64,000 nt of DNA, from assembly GCA_020205615.1 (NCBI GenBank), contig CM035170.1, positions 28,491,568 to 28,555,567 of the forward strand. The letters are read 5' to 3'. This stretch comes from Panax quinquefolius (taxonomy: Eukaryota > Streptophyta > Magnoliopsida > Apiales > Araliaceae). This document shows, piece after piece, positions 56,052 through 64,000 of this stretch. How positions within the stretch are numbered: the first letter of the stretch is position 1; each line of letters begins with the position of its first letter. The notes below the pieces were generated by a model. The model was not told the origin of the DNA. It made no database searches and saw nothing but the letters and a program-made list of their open reading frames with translations. Made by a program: the position numbers and the translations under genes.

Positions 56052-57754
56052 TGTGACACCCCCAAATCTGGGTACTTCATTTCCCACAAGATTTGGTGTT
56101 CACTTGATAAAAAAATTTATTTCTAACCACCAAAATAAAATAAAGTTTAACAATAAACCTTCCCATTAAAGGATTATATCAATAAGTTTAATAAAATCTC
56201 TCAGGTTATCTAACCTTTAAATATAAACATCAAGTACGGAAAATTAAATAATTACATCTCAACAATTAAAACAAAGTCTAATAATATAGAAATCAACAGA
56301 TTTACAAGTCTTCAACACTTGTTCATCTTACTTTTTCCTTTACTGGTGGTAGGTTCATCGACCTTCTCAACTTTAGCCGTAAATGTTATATAAGCAAAAG
56401 TGAGCAAACAAATGCTTATTTGAAATGACAATGAATAAAAATATCATAACAACTGCCAAATGAATAGGCTCAATAAAACTGAATAATATTCTCTATCAAT
56501 GATAATCAGGAACATAATTTGAAATATATGTATCTGAGGGTCACAAGACCACGAACTATGTCCAAAGTTATAAGTATTCTTTCAACTTAAACCTAAACAG
56601 TCATAAAACTGTAGGGACTTCTTGTACTTAGGGGGATCAACCCTTCGTACAATGTATTGTGCACAAACATCTAAACGCTTACACGTAAATAATCCCCTGT
56701 AATATGGTTGTTCATCTCAGTTTTAATATACGAGTCCGCACCAAAGGAAATTTTGTTTGGATAAGCTTCAAGGTAATTTAGAGTTCAATGAACATCAACT
56801 AAGGATTAGTTGAATCAATATAGTTTAATATCACTTCAAGTGCTCTATAATAATATGATATGAAATAGTCATGAATTATAAGTGAATCAACATTATACAT
56901 CAAAATCATGATTTAGAAATGAACTAGAAAACATAGGCATTGAATATTGTAACAAACCTTTCTTGAACAATAATAAGCTAAGGCTATTAGTCTTACTCAA
57001 CAAAAGAAGTGAGTTAATGAACGTGCATGATTAATAACAAGTTGAGGAATAAAACTTGCTCAACATAAGAAAAATAGAATTTAGGAACTTGCGTAATAAG
57101 AAACCAAATTAAAGATAGGAACCCTTCTCAAAGTAAGAGTTAGGTTGAAGAGTTTTCATGAACATAATCAAGTTAGAATAGATATATAAATAGGTTTAGG
57201 AACTTGCTCAATGCATCAATAAGGTTTAAGCACTTGCACAATCATAAAAGTAGAGTTAGAGAACTTGCCTCGTGCGTAGATTAAACAATCACTGCTCACG
57301 TTCACCCCAAATCCTACACATACCATATGTATTGACAATACTCATTAGTTACACTAATATTAGGTTCACGAGTTTCTTTCCCACTTTTAGTATAGCTCAC
57401 TAACTAAGTTTAAGTTTAAACAACATTACATCTTTTCATGATCATCACATTTTAGCTCTATTACAACTAATTAAATTATCATGCCATTGCATCATATACA
57501 CATTAACAACCTGATACAACATCCTATAACATGTCCAACATGATATCATTCTCTTTAGATTAGGTTATACTAACACACAAAGGACTGCACTTGTATTTGT
57601 GCATCCCGACGCCCTCCGATGACCTCCAAATGCACAACAGTCCTCGTTCCGGATCATCTTGAATTGCATCAATCGGAGTTCGTATGAAAAAGTAATGCTC
57701 ATTTTAGTAAAACATGTTCGGTTAGTTTTTTTTTCAAAATTTGGCAAGACAGAC

Positions 57755-57830
57755 TACCCCCCCCCACCGGAATTAGGAGCGGGGGTTTTGTACTAGGATA
57801 GCCCGCCGGGGCGGGGGTACCTTCTGCGAT
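57755..57830. repeat. GC-rich block in the third-type LTR
   Basis: Runs of C and G (CCCCCCCCCC, GCCCGCCGGGGCGGGGG) in an otherwise very AT-rich LTR. A comparable block with GCCCGCCCC and CCCCGGCGGG lies at 21170-21270 in the LTR-like fragment. Confidence 0.7.
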
Positions 57831-58499
57831 TTCACGAATGAACATCACGAACACTATAGAAAAGCCAAATTAGGCCTAAAAACTCCTTTCTAACAACCAT
57901 ATCAACCTACGCAAGGTGTGATATGATTACATAAACATAAAATTATGTTTCTAATACGTTTCTAACAACATAAACAACATAAACATCAAGATTACAACCT
58001 TTAATTTTACTATTTCTCTTATTTCCTCTTTTTTTGACATTCATAGCGAAATTTTTCACAGTAAATTCATTTTACAACCAAAACACTTAGTTTCAATTAC
58101 TTTGTTTTCGTTTCTTCATATATTTTCACAATCAATCAACAATTTACACTTATACTATGAATTTGGGTACCAATTTTAATTCTAATTTAAGCCATATTCA
58201 ACATATGTCCATGTAAACTTACTGTAATATGATTTTCTCCATAATAAAATATATTACATGAATTAATTTACTCTAAATCATCTATAAACCACATGAAAAC
58301 AATTTATATCAACAATTATCATATAAAATCACATAATAGACAATTAATCATTCACACCAATTTTACAGAGAACTTTTCATGTATATAAAAACTAGAACTT
58401 TAGAAGAAAACTAGAAATAAGAAAAGTAGGGTTATACCTTTGCTAGAAGATGATTACAACTACTACTTCTTCTAAATTCTCAACTCACAGAGAATTTTC

Positions 58500-58620
58500 T
58501 GCTCTTCCTTCTCTCTTTTCTTTCTTTCTTTCTTCTCTCTTCTCTTTCTTTCTTTCTTCTCTATTTTCTCTTCTTTCTCTTCTTCTTTGTTCTTTCTCTC
58601 TTTTTGTTCTTTCTTAGGCT
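58500..58620 (-). repeat. Polypyrimidine (CTTT/CTCT) tract
   Basis: About 120 bp of CTTT and CTCT repeats on the plus strand, so a GA-rich leader on the LTR's own strand. It lies just before the donor-like site near 58439. Confidence 0.8.
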
Positions 58621-59316
58621 TAAGCCAACACTTAACGTAAAACTAAAACAGACATTAACATATAAAAATAAAACTGACGTATAATAATAAGGCTACTAAA
58701 TACATATCAATTATTTTTATTTTAAATTTAAAAGCCATAAGGCGTTGTTTGTCAAAACTAATTAAAATAATGACTGAATCATTCCTTAAGCCTTGTTTGG
58801 CAAAACAAGATTAAAATAAGAATTTCAAAAGCTCTAAGGCTTTGTTTAGTAAAACCAAATTTAAAACTCTTTTAATTTATGTTAATAACTCATTTATCAT
58901 ATAGTTTTATTGTCACAATTTATTTAAACAAATTCTAATATTCAATTTAATTAAATCTAATAACAATTTAATAAATCAATTTACCACATAAACAATACAA
59001 CAAAATTATAATTTTCCTTATAATTATAATTTTATTTAACAAATTAACACATCACTTTAATTACAAAACCAAATTAAATAACATTATAATAATTCATTTA
59101 ATCATTATAAACTCTCTAATTTAATTATTAATTTAATTTAGAATATTATCTCATAATAATTAATTTCCTTAACTCATAAATTATTTATTTAACAAATAAA
59201 TAATCAAATCACATTAAACAAATATTTATTCAATAATAAACACATCAATTAAAATATTTATATAATTCAATAAATATTTAGAATTATAATTTAAAATTTT
59301 GGATTGTTACAGGTTC

Positions 59317-59618
59317 CATTGTTCTTCTCAAGAGGCGAGAATGTAGCTGGGACTAGTCGGGGAGTGGAGTTTAGGTCCAAGATGGTTATATAGCAGTCCT
59401 CACAATTTTGTAAAATAGTGTGACAATAACTGTAATGAAGACTTTATTTGAGTTTTGATATTGTCTACGAGACAATATTTGTATTGAAACTCACAACTTA
59501 CGTTTTGTCGTATTTTACACGACAATTAATAGTTGTATAAATAAAGTTAGTATTTGAATTCTGTACCATGTATTTGGCGACTCAGAATGAGTTGTGGACC
59601 TATTTTGGGGGCGTCACA
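59317..59618 (+). mobile_element. 3' LTR of element D, last fragment
   Basis: Continues CATTGTTCTTCTCAAGAGGC, then the terminal hairpin (ATATTGTCT and AGACAATAT around an ACG loop near 59460-59482). A second hairpin (TTGTCGT and ACGACAA near 59505-59525) follows, and the fragment ends GGGGGCGTCACA at 59618. Confidence 0.88.
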
Positions 59619-59623
59619 ATATT

Positions 59624-59885
59624 GTCTGTTCAGGAGGACGATGGTCCGTCCCGAAGGAAGGTGTCCTTTCGGGAGGACGATGGTCCGTCCCGAAAGAAGT
59701 GATCCATTCGGGAGGACGATGATTCGTCCTAAAAGATGTTATCCGTTCTAAAGGACGTCGGTCCGTCCCAAAGGAAGTGATCCGTTCGGGAGGACGATGG
59801 TTCGTCCCAAAGGTAATGATCTGTTTCGGAGGGTGATAGTCCCTCCCGAAGGATGCTGTCCGTTCGGGACGACGATGGTGAAAGT
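59624..59885 (+). repeat. GC-rich 39-bp minisatellite of hairpin units
   Basis: About six and a half units of 39 bp, each with TTCGGGAGGACGATGGTCCG followed by TCCCGAAGGAAGTGATCCG-like text. TTCGGG pairs with CCCGAA and GGAC with GTCC around GAT, so each unit can fold. A further partial unit lies left of element D (33118-33150), so the array was split by that insertion. It stays open on the minus strand as a 13-residue repeat (PPERITSFGTDHR), which I take as a by-product. Confidence 0.88.
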
Positions 59886-61730
59886 AGTATGCACACAAGC
59901 CAATCATGTTTGATGATAAAGCATATACTTTGTAACAATCTTATTCATTTATTAATAAAAAGTATTAATTTATTAAAGGCTTTTAATTATCTACATGATG
60001 CTGTTTTATAATATGTGATAAATGTAAGGTTTGTAATATTCAAGAACGAAATCAAATTGCATAAAAAGTGCGGAAACATGTAAAATCAGAGTTTAAAAAT
60101 TTACAAACCATATACCGGATCACCCTTTATGCACAATTATTAATTAAGCGAAAAGATATGAATAAGAATCATACCCTTGAAGATCCGAAACTTCCTCGTA
60201 CAAGTTCACCTCCAAATCCTTTTTCGCGTTCAACTTGAATCCACCGGTTTGGTTCCTTCCTTTGATCAACGTTAGCCACCCAAGTGTTTGGCCTCTGAGG
60301 TGATCCACCAAGGAATAATAAGAATTCAAGAAGATGGTGTATTGGCTCTAACCCTAGTTTTTCCTATCTCAGATAGAAAAGAGGCGTCTTCTCCAACAAT
60401 TGAATTACAGATATTTTGATATCGATATAAGACTCCTCTTATAAAGATATCGGGTAACCTTATTTAATAAAATAAGGTATTATTTAATTAAACTCTTTTA
60501 ATTAAATGGGCTCCCTAATCTTATTAGGGATAATTAATTAAGCTCCTTTAACTAATTTTCCTCCTAATCCTATTAGGAATAAATGAGAGTACTTATATTA
60601 AATTAATTTCTAAACTCTTTTAGAAATTAAAATAATAATAATAATTGTAATAATATTAATAAGACTCCTCTTATTAATTTATATTTAATATTTCTAAAAT
60701 ATTAAATAATAAATATTAAGCTATTTAATTTATTCTATCACCATAGATTAAATTAAATATACATAACATATTATTACGATTATGCCATTAACTTCTTAAA
60801 TAATTATTCTTCCTTTTATGGTGTGACCCTTTAGGTTCTCCATATTAAACCTAGTTGTGAATAAATCAATTAGAATAATTCTAATCTTATTTAAATAAAT
60901 AAATTAAATAATTAATTTATTTAAATAAATAATATTTATTCTGAATAGGGATAAGCCTCCTAGCCAACGATCAACGACTTTCCGGATAATATAGATTTCA
61001 ACATTAATCATTAAAGAACCTTTGAGTAAATAGTTATCGTATGCAATTTCAATCCTTCCACCATCTGATGTCCCAATTAAATATAAGACATGGAATTACA
61101 TCAAGTCTTATTTTATTTAATTATATGTATTTCGATCCTTAAATGCACAACTCAAATAATGCAAATTAGAAACTCCTTTCTAATTTCATTACGCCTTAAC
61201 CAAGGACTCTTTGGGTTGTCATTTATCGAATCACATAGGACATTTCTCTTCTTTTAATAGAAGTGGTAGATTCTTTATTGATCATACATTATCTCCATGT
61301 ACAACTTATTATACCCAAGCATACCCTTTGATATACCCTAAGGGTCTTAAGGAATAAGTCAAAGTATAACTCATCATACACAAGATACTATGATGATCTC
61401 AAGTCCAAGGATCACTTGTACTACTATCACTACAGGAATTCCTATTGACAGGCAAGTAAAACTCCATTAGGTATTCCTTAGCGAGCCACGTTCAGTGAAC
61501 TTATTCTCTAATAAGCACCTACATACTTGCTTTAGTGTCTCCACACAAATGATCATGAGATCAATCATCCTCATCCAATGAGCGAGCAACGTATGTACCA
61601 ATCTATCCGGATTTACTAATCCCCAATTTAGTAATCCAATGATTGGGAACTATTTTAGTTTTAAGCTTTCTAAGAATTTAGATCTCATTAGAATGATCAT
61701 CATCATTATTCTAAAAGCATTGCTTAAAAC
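59886..61730 (-). mobile_element. Probable minus-strand LTR/leader of another retroelement
   Basis: No coding frame is found. On the minus strand CTTTATAAGAGG at 60433-60444 acts as a TATA-like box. It is followed by a leader with CTAACGTTGATCAAAGGAAG and ending GATCTTCAAGG|GTATGA near 60170, a donor-like site. Upstream on that strand (60450-61730) is AT-rich U3-like text with paired motifs such as CCTAATCTTATTAGG. The plan resembles the LTRs of plant retrotransposons, probably copia. Neither end could be fixed. Confidence 0.4.
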
Positions 61731-63316
61731 TATGAATTATTGAAGTTCTGAAGCTCCAAAATAATTAATTTTTGAAGTTTTAAATATTTTTTTTACAAAA
61801 AACGTTTTTTTGCATGTGTGAGGCATGTGTTCAATTGCTGAAATTCAGATTCAAAGGTGTGCGTGAAGATTTTATATTTATATATTAATATTTTAATAAA
61901 TTTTCTACTTTGGTGTTCTAAGCATTTTCCTATAAATAGGGTGCTTAGGTTAGAATTGAAAATCACACCGTAAATCAAGTTTTCTCTCTCTATATTATCG
62001 AATCGTATTCTTGTGAGTATTTTGAGTATACTTTGAGTATTGCTATACGATGCAAGTCCAAGTCATAGCCTATATCCCAGTGTTTCAATTAAAGTCTTGA
62101 TCTTTTCGAGGTAAGGGATGTTATTTTCTTCTCGAAATGATATTATTTCTTCAATATCATTATCTTTGAAATATTAGTTGGAACTTTTTATCAAATTTGG
62201 AACTTTTTCATGTAAGGTTACTATTCATGAATTACTATTCACGAGTTACTATTCATGAGTTACTATTCACGAAGTTACTATTCACGAGTTACTATTCACG
62301 AGTACTATTCATGAAGCGTGAAGATGTTTTTTGTGAATTTCTATCTTTTGGTGTGAGAGTTACTATTCACGCATACGGCACTATTCACGATATCTGACTA
62401 TTCATCGAAAAATAAAATTTCTTCTTTTAGGTCCAAAATATCTATTCGGATACTAGCTTTGATTGTATCCATGTTTTGATCATTCTTGAATTTTACACCA
62501 CTATGATTATTTTTGAGGTATTTTGAACATGGATAAAACAAAGTACGAATCCTTAATCCTTAATCCTTGTCATTTTGTTTCAATTGGATTCGTTTCTTTA
62601 AAAAATATTTTCATCATCCTCGGTCTTAAATGATGATATTATTGAATATCTTTGGCTGTAGTGCAAAGATGAATGATTTCGAAGAATATCTTTGGTAGTA
62701 GTGCAAAGATGAGCAGTGTTTAAATGAACATGACCAATCGATGAATATCTTTGGCACAGAGTGCAAAGATGAATATTTGATTCGGATGTATATTGATTGA
62801 TGTTACGGGGATAAAAGATGAGCGATGAACTTTTAAATTCATACATAGAAGATAGTAGTTTGCATTCTCTACTTAACTCTTCTAATGAATTATTATTTCA
62901 TTGCGAATATTGATTTAAAATTTGTTGTCTATTGTATTCTATTAGATTTTTCCTGTTGAAGACTAACATAATTTGTTGTATATTATCTTAGTCATAATAT
63001 TCTTTCTTGAGCTAGTTGAGCTCACCCTTTTCTTTTTGTTCCATTTTTTTCTCGGGAGGCGAGAATATAGCGATGCAGAGTCGGGTATGGAATGAAGGTT
63101 TTAGAAAGGATTGTTTAGTAGTCCTCACCATTTTTGTAAAATAATGTATCAATAAATGTGATGAGGATTTATTTGAGTATAGATATTGTCTAGAAGATAA
63201 TATTTGTATTTAAACTCACGCAGTTTCTTGTTGTAATAATAAAGTTGTAGTTGTTTACATGCCATATATCGACAACTTTCGAATGGGTGATGTATACCTA
63301 TTTTGGGGGCGTCACA
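61731..63316 (+). mobile_element. 5'-truncated Ty3 LTR of the element B type
   Basis: Begins within U3 at ATGAATTATTGAAGTTCTGA (equivalent to about 15410 in the solo LTR), so about 1 kb is missing. TATAAATAG is at 61931, donor GAG|GTAAGG at 62111, ACTATTCACG repeats at 62215-62400, hairpin cassettes at 62640-62775, and a terminal hairpin near 63182-63205. It ends GGGGCGTCACA at 63316. It is directly followed by copia coding sequence, so it probably inserted into a copia element. Confidence 0.87.
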
Positions 63317-64000
63317 TCGCTAATTTGCTTAACATGTTGAAAAATGTTAAGAGTCACTTTCCAACCAAAAAGGACCATGTCTTACTGGTAGGGGCCAAAG
63401 GATCTTCTGAAAAGAAGAAAGATTCAAAGAAGGTAAATAGAAAGGCAAAAACAAAGGATAATAAGAACAAAACTGATACGGATAGCAAAGGAGTTTGCTT
63501 CCACTGCAATAAGCCTGGACACTGGAAAGAAACTACGAGAAGCATCTTGCAGAGCTAACTAGAAGAAGCTTAGTGAAGTTTCGGTTACAAATACAATTTT
63601 GTTCATGATTTAAAATATATTTTTCTTTAATTTATGCTTCTACTTGGGAATTGGATACCGACTTTGATTATCATAAATATAGATTTATGAAGAGACCAAT
63701 CGAGTAAAAGCTAAACAAATATAAGTAATCATATACGGTAAATAAAGCAAAGGTTCTTTGCATTAGCCTTAGGAACTTATAGTTTAGCAATGCCTACGGG
63801 CAAATCTATTAAGTCGATAAGTTGTTATTGTATTCCGATTCTTGTTAGAAATATTATTTCCATTTTATTGTTGGACAATGAAATATTTGGTATTATATTT
63901 AAGAACAATTGTTGTTATATTTATAATAATAATGTTTCAGTATAGAACTGAAATATTACTTAATGGATTTTGTGTACTTAACTTACGTGTAAATATATTT
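63317..64000 (+). pseudogene. Ty1/copia gag end, protease and pre-integrase remnant, runs off the right edge
   Basis: Frame pieces show NVKSHFPTKKDHVLLVGAKG, a Lys-rich tail and the zinc knuckle CFHCNKPGHWKETT, where the last Cys is lost. From about 63640 WELDTDF-like text marks the protease site (usual WVLDTG). From 63740 come LRTYSLAMPTGKSIKS-like residues, CYCIPILVRNIIS and FKNNCCYIYNNNVS, typical of the copia pre-integrase region. Several stops and shifts are present. It is in line and on the same strand with the gag start at 32360. About 80 gag residues between them are missing. Confidence 0.8.

Larger units (their letters stand above)
56047..59316 (-). mobile_element. Solo LTR of a third type, minus strand, inside element D
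   Basis: From 59311 (complement GGATTGTTACA, so TGTAACAATCC) to 56052 (complement of TGTGACACCCCC), 3260 bp, with AGTTC at 56047-56051 and GGTTC at 59312-59316 (one mismatch). Removing it restores the D LTR text. On the minus strand it has a GA-rich leader (complement of the CTTT tract 58500-58620), a donor AAAG|GTATAAC near 58439, and a GC-rich block at 57755-57830. 56990-57300 has loosely repeated GGAACTTGCTCAA text. No internal region is left. Confidence 0.86.
33151..59623 (+). mobile_element. Nested Ty3/gypsy element D with matching outer target duplication ATATT
   Basis: Element D starts TGTAAGACCCC at 33156 and ends GGGCGTCACA at 59618. ATATT occurs at 33151-33155 and 59619-59623. The sequence on both sides is the same 39-bp GC-rich minisatellite, which confirms the insertion. 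Inside are a CACTA element in the 5' LTR, element E in the 3' LTR and a solo LTR further into the 3' LTR. About 700 bp of D's 3' LTR next to element E is missing, so the stack also suffered a deletion or recombination. Confidence 0.88.

Noticed and set aside
59614..59907. Minus-strand 97-codon frame with a Pro/Glu/Arg repeat
   Set aside because: A by-product of the GC-rich 39-bp array, with no start context and no domain.

Overview
This is a plant nuclear window, almost certainly from a flowering plant with a repeat-rich genome. It is AT-rich and packed with Ty3/gypsy LTR retrotransposons of the chromovirus (Tekay/Del-like) type, with initiator-Met-type primer sites and a C-terminal chromodomain. 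It also holds Ty1/copia, CACTA (En/Spm) and MITE remnants. I see no intact host gene, no rRNA and no convincing functional tRNA. The species cannot be fixed from the sequence.

Layout. 1-3256: 5' end of a minus-strand Ty3 element A (gag 1-541 open to the window edge, LTR 729-3256). 3257-4283: AT-rich spacer with TAGGGTT motifs and a minus-strand promoter-like block. 4284-14249: complete but decayed plus-strand Ty3 element B. 14250-14402 and 16883-19400: exons of a decayed CACTA transposase locus, split by a solo LTR (14403-16877, TSD TTCAT). 19548-21400: a second LTR type, apparently truncated. 22900-27190: low-copy AT-rich DNA with three fold-back MITEs and simple repeats. 27194-31141: minus-strand solo LTR (TSD CTTTA) with a 10-copy 39-bp hairpin minisatellite. 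31147-33150: SINE-like and copia leader sequence, a copia gag start and short tandem repeats.

33156-59618 is one nested stack. Ty3 element D (TSD ATATT on both outer edges) carries a 3-kb CACTA element (35275-38271, TSD ATA) in its 5' LTR. That CACTA element holds exon remnants of CKS1 and probably APC1. D's 3' LTR is split by a second Ty3 element, E (43824-54686), and then by a solo LTR of a third type (56052-59311). D itself sits inside a GC-rich 39-bp minisatellite. 59886-61730 resembles a minus-strand LTR or leader of another retroelement. 61731-63316 is a 5'-truncated Ty3 LTR. From 63317 to the window end is the gag knuckle to pre-integrase part of a copia element, in line with the copia gag start 30 kb upstream.

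How it works together: the Ty3 families share an LTR plan of about 2.5 kb. In order it has a palindromic TTACGTAA box, a U3 hairpin with a GAAA loop, a TATA box, a putative leader-intron donor (GAG|GTAAGG), ACTATTCACG repeats, hairpin cassettes, a polypyrimidine-CAG acceptor, and two hairpins near the LTR end. Elements B and E show indels concentrated at CAG/CTG sites, which may be an assembly or base-calling artefact at CHG-methylated positions rather than true decay.
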